A stretch of DNA of 64,000 bases, taken from Nocardia kruczakiae NBRC 101016 (GTDB lineage Bacteria > Actinomycetota > Actinomycetes > Mycobacteriales > Mycobacteriaceae). The stretch lies in the NCBI RefSeq assembly GCF_001612965.1, contig NZ_BDBL01000034.1, forward strand, positions 36,509 through 100,508, read 5' to 3'. The notes under the pieces are model-generated. The model made no database searches. It had not been told where the DNA came from and saw nothing but the letters and a program-made list of their open reading frames with translations. Below, piece after piece: positions 17,623 to 26,788 of the stretch (positions within the stretch are counted from its first letter, which is position 1; every line of letters begins with the position of its first letter). The translations under genes and the position numbers were made by a program.

Positions 17623-18795
17623 ATGCAGCACAAGCCGCTCGACGGGATCCGGATCCTGGAGGTCGGGGGTTACATTTCCCTGCCGTTCGCCACATCCATC
17701 CTGTGCGCGCTGGGAGCGGAGGTGGTGAAGGTCGAAAAGCCCGTGGTCGGCGAGGACTTCCGGCGCTTGCAGAACGATGGCAGCCCCTACTTCCGGCAGT
17801 ACAACACCGGTAAGCGCAGCGTGTCCGTCGATTTGAAGAAGCCCGAGGGAGTCGCCCTGGTCAAGGCGCTGGTGCCGCGTTTCGACGTGATCCTCGAGAA
17901 TCTGCGCCCCGGCAAGCTGGCGGCGATGGGACTCGGTCCAGAGGACTGCCGGGCGTTGCGACCCGATATCGTCTACGGCTCGGTCACCGGCTTCGGCGGT
18001 GGCGGCCCCTTGGCCAACCGTCCGGCCTACGACACGATCGGACATGCCTTCGGTGGCCTGTACTCCCTGTTCGGCGATGCCGGGCATCCGCAGCTGGCCG
18101 GCGGGCTGAGCGCCGACCTGGTCACCGGCCTGAGCACGGCTACCGGCGTGCTGGCCGCCCTGGTGGGCCGGTTGAAGACGGGTGCGCCGCAGCATGTGGA
18201 GACCTCGATCATGGAGGCGGTCAGCTGCCTGACCATCGACGGCATCACCCAGTCCTTCGAATTGGGCGCCGATCCGAGCCGGCAGAGCCGCCATCCACAG
18301 GCGCAGAACTTCTGCGTCGAGACCGCCTCCGGAGAATTCCTGGCGATACATCTGTCCTCGTCGCAGAAGTTCTGGCGCGCACTGTGCACGGCCATGGATC
18401 GGCTGGATCTCGCCGAGGATCCGCGCTTCGCCGAATACCGGCCGCGCGAGGCCAACTACTTCGAGCTGGCGCCGATCGTCGCCGCGGAATTCGCGCGCAA
18501 ACCCGTCGAGCATTGGGAGCGGGTCCTGACCGCCGCCGATGTGCCCTTCGCGCCCGTGCTCTCGATGACAGGCTATCTCGAACACGAGCAGGTCAAGTGG
18601 CTGGAACTGGTGGAGGAGCAGTCCGACGGGCTGGCGCTGATGCGCCCACCGTGGAAGTTCGACGGCGAGCGCCCGGATCGGCCGGGCACCGCGCCCCGGG
18701 TCGGTGCGCACAGCCGCGATATCGCAGCGGAAGTGTATTCGCCCGAGCGGATCGCGGAACTGGTCGAGGCCAAGGTGCTCTACGCCGAGGACTGA
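17623..18795 (+). CDS. CaiB/BaiF family CoA-transferase (type III), copy 1
   Basis: A 390-residue class III CoA-transferase. It shows the N-terminal PLDGIRILEVGGYISLPFA, the CoA-binding RQYNTGKRSVSVDLKKPEG and the catalytic aspartate in RPAYDTIGHAFGG (about residue 138), then MEAVSCL. These enzymes move CoA between carboxylic acids through an aspartyl-CoA thioester. It starts 28 nt after AT box 3 and is divergent from the ALDHpsi-prpD operon. A short gap with AT box 4 separates it from the MaoC gene, so it seems to be its own transcription unit. Substrate pair unknown. Confidence 0.87.
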   Translation: MQHKPLDGIRILEVGGYISLPFATSILCALGAEVVKVEKPVVGEDFRRLQNDGSPYFRQYNTGKRSVSVDLKKPEGVALVKALVPRFDVILENLRPGKLAAMGLGPEDCRALRPDIVYGSVTGFGGGGPLANRPAYDTIGHAFGGLYSLFGDAGHPQLAGGLSADLVTGLSTATGVLAALVGRLKTGAPQHVETSIMEAVSCLTIDGITQSFELGADPSRQSRHPQAQNFCVETASGEFLAIHLSSSQKFWRALCTAMDRLDLAEDPRFAEYRPREANYFELAPIVAAEFARKPVEHWERVLTAADVPFAPVLSMTGYLEHEQVKWLELVEEQSDGLALMRPPWKFDGERPDRPGTAPRVGAHSRDIAAEVYSPERIAELVEAKVLYAED

Positions 18796-18839
18796 TGCCG
18801 AGAAGGGTTTCGGAAAGGTCCTCCGGAACTGTTGTTCCA

Positions 18840-18850
18840 ATATAATATAT
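18840..18850. promoter_or_regulatory. AT-rich box 4 (ATATAATATAT)
   Basis: Exact copy on the other strand, inside the longer AT run 18839-18853, 68 nt upstream of the MaoC-like gene. Confidence 0.6.
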
Positions 18851-18918
18851 AATGTTGTAAGCTGAGTTCGACCGCGGGAAACCGGGGGAGCACCTACATC
18901 GAATCGAAAGGACTCGAC

Positions 18919-19395
18919 ATGCCCGGCCTCTACTTCGAGGAGTTCGAACCCGGAACCGTCATCGAGCACGCGACGCGGCGCACGGTGACCGAGACCGACA
19001 ACGTCCTGTTCAGCACGCTGACCCTCAACGTCGCCCCGCTGCACCTGGACGCCGAATACTCCAAGAACTCCATCCACGGCCAGCGCCTGGTCAACAGCCT
19101 GTTCATCCTCGGCCTGGTCTCGGGCATCACGGTTCCCGACACCACCCTGGGCACCACGCTGGGCAACCTCGGTTTCCAGGAGGTGAAGTTCCCGGCGCCG
19201 GTCTTCCACGGCGACACCATCCGGGTGCGGACCGAGATCGTGAGCAAGCGGGAATCCAAGAGCCGCAACGACTCCGGCATCGTGAACTTCCGGCACCAGG
19301 GCATCAACCAGCGCGACGAGGTGGTCTGCGACTGCCTGCGCGCCGGCCTGATGCTCAAGCGTTCCGCCGTGCCGGAGCCCGCGACCGCGTCCTGA
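18919..19395 (+). CDS. MaoC-like hotdog hydratase, related to itaconyl-CoA hydratase / methylmalyl-CoA dehydratase
   Basis: A 158-residue single hotdog-domain protein. It starts PGLYFEEFEPGTVIEHATRR and contains VTETDNVLFSTLTLNVAPLH (dehydratase-type Asn/His segment), a central LVNSLFILGLVSGITV helix and the C-terminal RHQGINQRDEVVCDCLRAGL. This layout, with F-x-E-D/E-F near the start and G-x-N-Q-x-D-E-V-V near the end, is that of bacterial itaconyl-CoA hydratases and beta-methylmalyl-CoA (mesaconyl-CoA) hydratases rather than fatty-acid dehydratases. It heads an operon with acyl-CoA synthetase and dehydrogenase. The exact substrate is inferred from the family and the lyase genes nearby. Confidence 0.78.
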   Translation: MPGLYFEEFEPGTVIEHATRRTVTETDNVLFSTLTLNVAPLHLDAEYSKNSIHGQRLVNSLFILGLVSGITVPDTTLGTTLGNLGFQEVKFPAPVFHGDTIRVRTEIVSKRESKSRNDSGIVNFRHQGINQRDEVVCDCLRAGLMLKRSAVPEPATAS

Positions 19396-19433
19396 ACCGA
19401 ACGATCCAGTCGCGCTCAGAAAGGATGTGCCCG

Positions 19434-21380
19434 ATGCGAGGACCAGGTCCCGCCGATTCGAACCGACCGTCGGTATGGATGCCGACCGACGACGTGCGTG
19501 CGCGCAGCCGCCTGTTGACGGCGATGACGACGTGGGGGTACGGCAGCCTCGCAGCGCTGCACCGCGCGTCGATCGACGATCCGGAATGGTTCTGGCGGGC
19601 GGCGATCGACGATCTCGGTATCGAATTCGCCGAACCGTTCGAGCGGGTCCTCGACGACAGCGCCGGCACCCCTTTTCCGCGCTGGTTCCCGGGCGGGCGA
19701 CTCAACCTCGCCACCCTGTGCGCACACCGGCACGCCACCGGACCGTTCGCGGACAAGACCGCGGTGGTCTACGAGGGTGACAACGGCACCCGCCGCACGC
19801 TGACCTATGCCGAACTCGACGCGCAGGTGCGGCGGTTCGCGGCACACCTTGCCGCGCTGGGTGTTTCGCAGGGCGATCGGGTGGTGCTGTTCGCGCCCGT
19901 CGTTCCCGAAACCATCGTCGCGTTCCTGTCCTGCGCGATGATCGGCGCGATCTCGGTGCCGGCCTTCACCGGTTACGGCCCGGAGGCCCTCGCCGCACGG
20001 CTCCAGGACTCCGAAGCGGTCCTGCTGATCACCGCCGACGCGACGACGCGCCGCGGAAAAATGGTGCCGCTCAAAGAAACTGCCGACGAAGCGCTGCAGT
20101 CGGCCCCGTCCGTCCGCCACAGCGTGGTGGTCCGTCATCTCGACAACGAGGTCGAGATGCGCGACGGCCGGGACATCTACTGGGACGAACTGCCGGCCGA
20201 TCCGGAACCGGTGCACACGGTGCAGGTCGAATCGAACGACCCGCTGACTATCGTCTACACCTCCGGAACCACCGGACGCCCCAAGGGCATCGTGCACTCG
20301 CACGCCGGGTTCGCGGTGAAAACCGCCGTCGACTTCGGCTACAGCTTCGACGTGCACGACGACGACGTCATCGCCTGGATCTCGGATATGGGCTGGCTCG
20401 TCGGGCCGATGCTGGTCGCGGGCGGTCTGCAACTCGGCGCCACCGTCGTCTTCACCGAAGGCGTGCCCGATCACCCCACACCCACGAGGATGTGGGAGAT
20501 CATCGACCGCAACGGCGTCACCGTACAGGGTGTGGCGCCGACTGCGATGCGGCTGGTCATGGCCCGAACCGACGGCGCCCCTACCGGTCTGGACACGTTA
20601 CGAACTTTCGTATCGACGGGCGAGGCATGGGACGAGCCGACCTGGCGCTGGCTGTTCGAGACCGTCGGCGGCTCGAAGCGGCCGATCGTCAACTTCAGTG
20701 GCGGCACCGAGGTGGGTGGCGGACTCCTGGTCGCCTACCCGTTCCTGCCGATCGACCCCGCCTCCTTCAACGCGCCGCTGATCGGTGCGGATATGGCCGT
20801 CCTGGACGGTGACGGAAAGCCGGTGATCGGCGAGGTCGGCGAGCTCGCGGTGCTCAACACCTTCCCCGGTATGACGCACGCGTTCTGGCAGGACCGCGAA
20901 CGGTATCTCGACACCTATTGGAGCCGTTGGGAAGACGTGTGGGTGCACGGCGACCTGGCTGCCGTCGACGAGGACGGAATCTGGCGTATCCACGGCCGCT
21001 CCGACGACACCATCAAAGTCTCCGGCCGTCGCGTCGGTCCCGCCGAGATCGAGGCGGCGCTGCTGAAGGATCGCCGCATCGTCGAGGCCGCGGTCATCGG
21101 TGAGCCCGATCCGCAGCGAGGCCAGCGGGTCGTCGCCTTCGTGGTGACCGGCGCCGATACCGATCACGAAGACCTGAAGACCACCGCCGTCCACAACATC
21201 GGCCGCTCGTTCGCCCCGAGTTTGCATGTGGTGCAGGCACTTCCGAAAACCAAGAACGGCAAGATCATGCGCCGCGCCATCCGCTCGCGCTATCTCGGCC
21301 TCGTGCAAGGGGATCTGTCGTCCCTGGATCCCGCCACGCCTATCGACGGCATCCCGACCCGATCAGGAGACCAACAGTGA
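19434..21380 (+). CDS. AMP-forming acyl-CoA synthetase (acetyl-CoA synthetase-like)
   Basis: About 648 residues of the ANL superfamily, with an ACAS-type N-terminal cap (DPEWFWRAAIDDLGI), P-loop TIVYTSGTTGRPKGIVHSHA, the FSGGTEVGGGLL A5 region, hinge HGRSDDTIKVSGRRVGPAEI and the catalytic lysine in LPKTKNGKIMRRAIR. Length and cap match acetyl/propionyl-type synthetases, but the pocket differs and the acid may be larger or branched. ATG 19434 is chosen because AGAAAGG lies about 9 nt before it; the ATG at 19425 is too close to that site. It follows the MaoC gene and overlaps the next gene by 4 nt. Confidence 0.86.
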   Translation: MRGPGPADSNRPSVWMPTDDVRARSRLLTAMTTWGYGSLAALHRASIDDPEWFWRAAIDDLGIEFAEPFERVLDDSAGTPFPRWFPGGRLNLATLCAHRHATGPFADKTAVVYEGDNGTRRTLTYAELDAQVRRFAAHLAALGVSQGDRVVLFAPVVPETIVAFLSCAMIGAISVPAFTGYGPEALAARLQDSEAVLLITADATTRRGKMVPLKETADEALQSAPSVRHSVVVRHLDNEVEMRDGRDIYWDELPADPEPVHTVQVESNDPLTIVYTSGTTGRPKGIVHSHAGFAVKTAVDFGYSFDVHDDDVIAWISDMGWLVGPMLVAGGLQLGATVVFTEGVPDHPTPTRMWEIIDRNGVTVQGVAPTAMRLVMARTDGAPTGLDTLRTFVSTGEAWDEPTWRWLFETVGGSKRPIVNFSGGTEVGGGLLVAYPFLPIDPASFNAPLIGADMAVLDGDGKPVIGEVGELAVLNTFPGMTHAFWQDRERYLDTYWSRWEDVWVHGDLAAVDEDGIWRIHGRSDDTIKVSGRRVGPAEIEAALLKDRRIVEAAVIGEPDPQRGQRVVAFVVTGADTDHEDLKTTAVHNIGRSFAPSLHVVQALPKTKNGKIMRRAIRSRYLGLVQGDLSSLDPATPIDGIPTRSGDQQ

Positions 21381-22540
21381 CACTCACCGACGCAGATGAT
21401 TTGGAACTGGTTCGCCAGAACACCCGCGAACTAGCGCGCAAATTCGGCTACGACTACTGGCGTGAGAAGGACAAGAAGGGCGAATACCCCTGGGAATTCG
21501 TCAAGGCCTTCGCCGCCGCCGGGTGGCTCGGCGTGATGATTCCCGAGGAGTACGGCGGCCTGGGGCTGGGCCTGACCGAGGCCGGCATCATGCTGCAGGA
21601 GGTCGCCGCCTCCGGCGCGGGCATGAGCGGTGGTTCGGCCATTCACTTCTACGTCTTCCCGCCGGCGCCGATCCTGCGGTACGGCTCGGAGGAGATGAAG
21701 CGCGAATGGCTGCCGAAGCTGGCCTCCGGTGAAATCCTGATGGCCTTCGCCGTCACCGAACCCACTGCGGGCGTGGACACTTCGCGGATTCGTACCAAGG
21801 CCACCAAGACCGAGGGCGGCTGGGTGATCAACGGGCAGAAGGTGTTCATCACCAACGCCCAGAACGCGCACAAGATCCTCATCGTGGCGCGCACCTCGCC
21901 CCGTGACGAGGCCAAGCCGCTCGACGGCATCACCCTGTTCTTCACCGATCTGGATCGCAGCAAGATCACCGTGCGCGAGATCGAGAAGCTGGGCCGCTCG
22001 GCGATCGACTCCAACGAGCTGTTCATCGACAACCTCGAGGTCCGCGACGACGAGGTGATCGGCGAAGTCGGTCAGGGTTTCAAATATCTGATCGACGGTC
22101 TGAATCCGGAGCGCATCGTGGTCGGCCTGGAAGGTGTGGGCCTGGGCCGCGCCGGTCTGGAGCTCGCGACCCAGTACGCCAAGGACCGCGTGGTGTTCGA
22201 CCGGCCCATCGGCAAGAACCAGGCGGTCGCGCACCCGCTGGCCGATTCCTGGATCAGGCTCGAAGCCGCCGAACGCGTCTGCATGCACGCCGCCGAACTG
22301 TTCGAGGCGCACAAACCGTGCGGTAAGGAAGCCGCGGCCGCGAAGTACCTGGGCGCCGAAGCGGGTTTCGAGGCGTGCGACCGCGCGCTGTCGACCTTCG
22401 GTGGGTACGCCTACTCGAAGGAATACCACGTCGAACGGCTGTGGCGTGAGGTTCGCCTGCTGCGCAACGCGCCCTTCTCCCAGGAGATGGTGCGCAACTA
22501 CATCTCGCAGCAGGTGCTAGGACTCCCGAGGTCCTACTGA
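21377..22540 (+). CDS. Acyl-CoA dehydrogenase family protein (copy 1)
   Basis: A 387-residue flavoprotein with the ACAD blocks MIPEEYGGLGLG, AFAVTEPTAGVDTSRI (FAD-binding) and NGQKVFITNAQNAH. The C-terminal FGGYAYSKEYHVERLWREVR aligns with the usual G-G-x-G-x-x-x-E-x-x-x-E-R-x-x-R-D block. However, the expected Y-E-G-T-x-E-I segment with the catalytic glutamate is replaced by LLRNAPFSQEMVRNYISQQV, so the base must come from elsewhere or the activity differs. It overlaps the synthetase by 4 nt and is followed by a strong stem-loop. Electrons would pass to ETF. Confidence 0.85.
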   Translation: MTLTDADDLELVRQNTRELARKFGYDYWREKDKKGEYPWEFVKAFAAAGWLGVMIPEEYGGLGLGLTEAGIMLQEVAASGAGMSGGSAIHFYVFPPAPILRYGSEEMKREWLPKLASGEILMAFAVTEPTAGVDTSRIRTKATKTEGGWVINGQKVFITNAQNAHKILIVARTSPRDEAKPLDGITLFFTDLDRSKITVREIEKLGRSAIDSNELFIDNLEVRDDEVIGEVGQGFKYLIDGLNPERIVVGLEGVGLGRAGLELATQYAKDRVVFDRPIGKNQAVAHPLADSWIRLEAAERVCMHAAELFEAHKPCGKEAAAAKYLGAEAGFEACDRALSTFGGYAYSKEYHVERLWREVRLLRNAPFSQEMVRNYISQQVLGLPRSY

Positions 22541-22564
22541 TCACCCCTGCAGGGGATCTCGGGC

Positions 22565-22607
22565 ACGACGCCGGCCGCCGTCAGTCACAGGTCGCGGCCG
22601 GCGTCGT
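22565..22607 (+). terminator. Stem-loop after the MaoC-synthetase-dehydrogenase operon
   Basis: Perfect 14-bp arms (22565-22578 and 22594-22607, beginning ACGACGCCGG) around a 15-nt loop, 24 nt after the dehydrogenase stop and 27 nt before the next gene. It may end or attenuate transcription into the racemase-like gene. Confidence 0.7.
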
Positions 22608-22634
22608 CTTCCAACGAAACAGGAGTGTGTGGTG

Positions 22635-23804
22635 ATGAGCGGACCGCTGACCGGAGTTCGGGTGCTGGTCCTGGCCGGCATGGGGCCGGTGCCCTTCGTC
22701 AGTATGTTGCTGGCGGATATGGGCGCCCAGGTGGTACGGGTGGTGCGCCCGTCGCATCGGTCCGCGCGGGCACTGAGCCAAACGGACGGTCTGGGAGCGG
22801 AATTCGACGTCGTCAATCGCGGTGGTGAGGCGATCGCGGTGGACCTCAAGGATTCTGACGGTGTCGAGAACGTGTTGCGACTGGTCGCGGGAGCGGATGT
22901 CTTCATAGAGGGATATCGGCCAGGGGTGGCCGAAAGGCTCGGTCTGGGCCCGGCCGTCGTGTGTGCGCGCAACCCGGAGATCGTCTACACCCGGCTGACC
23001 GGATACGGCCAGAACGGCCCGCTCGCCACCGAAGCCGGACACGACATCAACTACGTCGCGCAAACCGGCGCACTGCATGCGATGGCGCGGGCGGGTGAGG
23101 CGCCGCGGCCGCCGATCAACCTGCTCGGCGACTACGCCGGTGGAGCGGCGATCGGCGCCTTCGGCATCGTCTGCGCGCTGCTCGAGGCGTGGAAGTCCGG
23201 GCGTGGGCAAGTCGTCGACGCCGCCATGATCGACGGGGTGGCGCTGCTGACCGCAAAATTGCAGGGGCTGCGCGCTGCGGGGCTCTATTCCGATGAGCCC
23301 GGCACCAATTACCTGGACTCCGGCGCGCCGTTCTACGACACCTACGAGTGCGCCGACGGCAACTACATCGCGGTCGGCGCGCTCGAGCCCGACTTCTATG
23401 CCGAATTCCTGTCCCGGCTGGGCGTCGACACCACACAGTGGCCCGCTCAGGACGATCGTGGCCACTGGCCGCGGCTGCGTGAGCTGATCGCCGCCACCAT
23501 CGCGACCCGGACTCGTGCGGAATGGGCCGGAATCTACGAGGGCACCGACGCGTGTGTCACCCCCGTGCTGAACTTCGACGAGGCCGCCGATGATCCGCAC
23601 AATGCCGAGCGCGAACTGTTCCACCGCGTGCACGGCGTCCTGCAACCGGCTCCCGCCCCGCGGCTGAGCCGCACCCCGCCCCGCGCCCCCTCGGTGCCGC
23701 GAACCGAGCATCTCGAGGTGGCCGAGCTGATCGCCGCGTGGACCGGGGCCTCACAGGATAGCGAATACGCTGCCGCACAAGCAGTATCGGAGGAGAAGCG
23801 GTGA
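22635..23804 (+). CDS. Alpha-methylacyl-CoA racemase-like CaiB/BaiF protein
   Basis: A 389-residue class III CoA-transferase-fold protein. It keeps the racemase pair: the histidine in AGHDINYVAQTGALH (about residue 136) and the aspartate in NLLGDYAGGA (about 164), with the GHDINY motif that marks alpha-methylacyl-CoA racemases rather than transferases. Such enzymes interconvert 2R- and 2S-methylacyl-CoAs so that acyl-CoA dehydrogenases can act. ATG 22635 follows AGGAG by 9 nt; two GTG codons just before it are less likely. It overlaps the next CaiB gene by 4 nt. Confidence 0.82.
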   Translation: MSGPLTGVRVLVLAGMGPVPFVSMLLADMGAQVVRVVRPSHRSARALSQTDGLGAEFDVVNRGGEAIAVDLKDSDGVENVLRLVAGADVFIEGYRPGVAERLGLGPAVVCARNPEIVYTRLTGYGQNGPLATEAGHDINYVAQTGALHAMARAGEAPRPPINLLGDYAGGAAIGAFGIVCALLEAWKSGRGQVVDAAMIDGVALLTAKLQGLRAAGLYSDEPGTNYLDSGAPFYDTYECADGNYIAVGALEPDFYAEFLSRLGVDTTQWPAQDDRGHWPRLRELIAATIATRTRAEWAGIYEGTDACVTPVLNFDEAADDPHNAERELFHRVHGVLQPAPAPRLSRTPPRAPSVPRTEHLEVAELIAAWTGASQDSEYAAAQAVSEEKR

Positions 23805-24946
23805 CCGCCCCACTGTCCGGAATTACCGTTGTCGGTGTGGAGCAGGCCATCTCGGCGCCCCTGTGCACTCGGCACCTCGCCGATCTCGGCGCCCGGGTGA
23901 TCAAGGTCGAGCAGCCCGGCTTCGGCGATTCGACGCGGCACTACGACCGGATCGTCAAAGGGATGGCCGCCCACTTCGTGTGGCTCAACCACGGTAAGGA
24001 ATCCGCGGCGCTCGACCTGACCGCGGCGGACGATCTCGAGGTGTTCGCCGGTCTCCTCGAACAGGCCGATGTGCTGGTATCCAATCTCGGTCCGGGTGCG
24101 CTGGGGCGTCTCGGATTCGAGCCCGAGCAATTGCTCGAACGCTATCCGCGGCTGATCGTCGTCGACATCTCCGGCTACGGCCGTGGCGGGCCGTTGGACC
24201 ACAAACGCGCCTACGACCTGCTGATCCAGGCCGAAGGCGGTTCGTGCTCGATTACCGGAACACCCGGTGCACCCGCCAAACCCGGGATTCCCGTCGCCGA
24301 TGTGGGGACCGCGCTCTACGCCTACTCCGCCGTACTCGCCGCACTGTACGACCGCGAGCGCACCGGCCGGGGCGCGCTGATCCCTGTCGCCATGCTCGAT
24401 GTGGTCGCCGAGATGATGGGTTTCGCGCTGAACCAGGTGATTCATGCCGGGACCGAACCCGAACCGGTCGGAATGGGTTCGCCGATGATCGCCCCGTACG
24501 GCGCCTACCCGACCGCCGACGGGCACACCGCCGTGCTCGGTACCACGAGCGATCGCGAATGGCGCCGTCTCACAACGGATCTGCTCGATCGGCCCGATCT
24601 GGCGGAGGAGCCGCGATACCGGCACAACCACGATCGGGTCGCTCATCGCGAGGAATTGGACGAGATCGTCGGTGCCTGGTGCGCCCAGCGGGACCTGGCC
24701 GATATTCAGCGACTGGCCGATGCGGCCGGTATCGGGAATGCCCGGCTCAACGGTGTGCGGGAACTGGCCGAACATCCGCAGCTGGCCGAGCGGGACCGCT
24801 GGCGCGAGGTCGACTCCCCGGCCGGTCCGCTGCCCGCGCTGTTGCCACCCGCACTCGCGCGGGGCTGGGCGGCGCGGTCGGGGAGTGTACCGGAACTGGG
24901 GGCCGATACCGAGGCCATCCGCAAGGAATTCGGCGGCTCCCGCTGA
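23801..24946 (+). CDS. CaiB/BaiF CoA-transferase, itaconate/citramalate-type candidate
   Basis: A 381-residue class III CoA-transferase with the catalytic aspartate in KRAYDLLIQAEGGSCSITG (about residue 128) and the following GIPVADVGTALYAYSAVLAA. The A-Y-D-L-L-I-Q-A-E-x-G plus S-I-T-G-T-P pattern is the one I associate with succinyl-CoA:itaconate and succinyl-CoA:citramalate transferases. Itaconyl- or citramalyl-CoA formation would fit the MaoC hydratase and CitE lyases in this window. It overlaps the racemase-like gene by 4 nt. Substrate assignment is inference. Confidence 0.8.
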   Translation: MTAPLSGITVVGVEQAISAPLCTRHLADLGARVIKVEQPGFGDSTRHYDRIVKGMAAHFVWLNHGKESAALDLTAADDLEVFAGLLEQADVLVSNLGPGALGRLGFEPEQLLERYPRLIVVDISGYGRGGPLDHKRAYDLLIQAEGGSCSITGTPGAPAKPGIPVADVGTALYAYSAVLAALYDRERTGRGALIPVAMLDVVAEMMGFALNQVIHAGTEPEPVGMGSPMIAPYGAYPTADGHTAVLGTTSDREWRRLTTDLLDRPDLAEEPRYRHNHDRVAHREELDEIVGAWCAQRDLADIQRLADAAGIGNARLNGVRELAEHPQLAERDRWREVDSPAGPLPALLPPALARGWAARSGSVPELGADTEAIRKEFGGSR

Positions 24947-25018
24947 CCGAGGGGATCTGTCCGTCCGGAAAGTATGAGGCATAATGCATGAAAGTGCCGA
25001 CCGGAAAGGACCGGGTTC

Positions 25019-25732
25019 ATGGAACCGACGTCGCGGAGTTTGCCGCGCAGCTCGAATTCCCAGCGTCAGCAGCTGTCGGAGGACGTCGCCAGTTATGTTC
25101 GTGAGCTGATTATCTCGGGACGGGTTCGGCCGGGGGATTTTCTGCGCACCGAACCGATCGCGGAAGCGGTCGGCGTGAGCAATACTCCCGTGCGCGAGGG
25201 ATTGCTGCTCCTCAGCGGAGAGGGATTCGTCGAACTCGTCCCGCGGCGGGGCTTCATGGTCTCGGCATTCAGCCGTCAGGACGTGCGCGACATTTTCTGG
25301 GCGCAGGCGGCGTTGGCCGCCGAATTGGCGGGGCGCGCAGCGAAATTGATCACCCCGAGCCAGCTCGATCATCTCGCCGATGTCAACGCTCGCCACGCCG
25401 AGGCGGTAGCGAGTGGTGACAATCCGGAGCTGGTGGTCCAGCTAGGACACGAATTCCACCGCACGATCAACCTGGCCGCCGACTCCCGCCGCCTGGCGAT
25501 GCTGCTGCGCTCGATCGTGCGCCAACTGCCCAACCGCTTCTACAACGACATCGAAGGCCACAGCGCCGACACGATGAAGCAGCATCCGGCGATTCTGGAA
25601 GCGCTGCAGAAACGCCGCGGGAAGGCCGTCAGCACCTTGATGCGCGATCACATCATGGAAGGCGCGGACGAGTTGGTGTCGATGTTGGAGGCACAGGGCT
25701 TGTGGGCCGAGGAAGAGAAGTCCACCGCCTAG
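25019..25732 (+). CDS. GntR-family (FCD domain) regulator, copy 1
   Basis: A 237-residue FadR-subfamily regulator: N-terminal winged helix (about 20-85, with GDFLRTEPIAEAVGVSNTPV and REGLLLLSGEGFVELVPRRG) and a C-terminal all-helical FCD ligand domain with the metal-type residues in LGHEFHRTINLA. Its DNA-binding domain is almost the same as that of the GntR at 29634-30332, especially across the recognition helix VSNTPVREGLL, so both should bind very similar sites. FCD regulators sense organic or acyl-CoA ligands. The upstream region 24970-24990 is AT-richer than its surroundings but has no good AT box. Confidence 0.88.
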   Translation: MEPTSRSLPRSSNSQRQQLSEDVASYVRELIISGRVRPGDFLRTEPIAEAVGVSNTPVREGLLLLSGEGFVELVPRRGFMVSAFSRQDVRDIFWAQAALAAELAGRAAKLITPSQLDHLADVNARHAEAVASGDNPELVVQLGHEFHRTINLAADSRRLAMLLRSIVRQLPNRFYNDIEGHSADTMKQHPAILEALQKRRGKAVSTLMRDHIMEGADELVSMLEAQGLWAEEEKSTA

Positions 25733-25821
25733 CGTGACCGATCCGTCAGCCGAGCCGACGAGAAATCCGGTCGGGGGCTCTCGGGGTCGGCCCCGACGCT
25801 GCCGGCTGATTGACTCGACGG

Positions 25822-26436
25822 ATGAGTCTTTCGACGCATCTCGAAGAAATCGGACTTCCCCAGATCCGGCAACAGCTCGCGCACCCCACCGTGGCCGGTA
25901 TCGCCCGGGGTGATCTTCCGGAGCAGGTCTTCCGGGCCTGGCTCGAGCAGGACTATCTGTTCCTGCTCGACTACGTCCGGGTTTTCGCGCGACTCGCCTG
26001 GCAGGCGCCGGCATCCCATCTCGGCGATCTCGTGGATCTGGCACATGCGACCTATCACGACGAGTTGTCGTTGCATCGATCGCTGGCGGCCGACTTCGGG
26101 GCCGATCTCGACGGTGCGACGAAAGGCGAGACGTGCGCGGAGTATTCGGCCTTCCTGCTGGATTCGGCGGCGTCCTACGCCGACGGTCTGGCGGCGCTGT
26201 ACCCGTGCATGTGGGGCTACTCCACGCTCGGTGCGATCCTGGCACGGACCATGCCGGACGAGCCGCGTTATCGGCGATGGATCCAGACCTACGCCGATCC
26301 GGAATTCGCGGCGTCGACTCGCCGCTGTGCTCGGATGCTCGACGAGGTCGCCGTCGACCCCGCCCGCGCGGAACGCCTTTTCCGGCAGGGTCTTCGATTC
26401 GAGTTGGAGTTCTGGGATGTCCCGGCGACGGCGTGA
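25822..26436 (+). CDS. TenA/THI-4 family protein (thiaminase II-like)
   Basis: A 204-residue helical protein of the TenA family. RAWLEQDYLFLLDYVRVFAR (about 37-56) is the substrate-pocket segment, HATYHDELSLH is the second conserved helix, and YPCMWGYSTLG carries the family cysteine (about residue 131). Classical TenA hydrolyses aminopyrimidines for thiamine salvage, but TenA-like proteins are also found in catabolic and biosynthetic clusters with other roles. ATG 25822 is preferred to the TTG at 25810. No thiamine gene is nearby, so a salvage role is uncertain. Confidence 0.78.
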   Translation: MSLSTHLEEIGLPQIRQQLAHPTVAGIARGDLPEQVFRAWLEQDYLFLLDYVRVFARLAWQAPASHLGDLVDLAHATYHDELSLHRSLAADFGADLDGATKGETCAEYSAFLLDSAASYADGLAALYPCMWGYSTLGAILARTMPDEPRYRRWIQTYADPEFAASTRRCARMLDEVAVDPARAERLFRQGLRFELEFWDVPATA

Positions 26437-26493
26437 TGTAGAGATCGTCATGGTTGCGGACTGCGTGGCCAATCCACGTCGAGCGGCCGGGAA

Positions 26494-26778
26494 CTATGCC
26501 GTGCGCCGATTCGAGAGATTCCGGCGATGAGCCCAGCGGTACTCCATCCGTTCGCCTGGCGTCAGACCACCCCAAACACCGTGGGGCTCATGGGAGGTGA
26601 TGGCGTGATCGCGGCAGCTGGTCAGTACCGGGCAGCGAGCACACACGCGCTTGGCGGGCTCGGGTGCGTCGTCGGTATAGAAGATGTTCACGTCGGCGGT
26701 GCGGCAGGCGGCGTGTAGTTGCCAATCCCAGGCCTCGGTATGCGGCGGTGGGAGGTCGAGGGGTTTCTCGCGGGCCAA
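26494..26778 (-). CDS. WhiB-family iron-sulfur regulator
   Basis: A 94-residue protein with the four WhiB cysteines in the spacing C-x20-C-x2-C-x5-C (residues 25, 46, 49, 55) and the downstream GVWGG turn and GERMEYRWAHRRN basic region. WhiB proteins bind a 4Fe-4S cluster and act with the principal sigma factor. The start is taken as TTG 26778, six bases after GAAGGA; it fits the family length, whereas longer in-frame starts run into the thioesterase gene. It lies 10 nt after that gene and is probably cotranscribed with it. Confidence 0.85.
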   Translation of the reverse strand: MAREKPLDLPPPHTEAWDWQLHAACRTADVNIFYTDDAPEPAKRVCARCPVLTSCRDHAITSHEPHGVWGGLTPGERMEYRWAHRRNLSNRRTA

Positions 26779-26788
26779 CGGTGATCCT

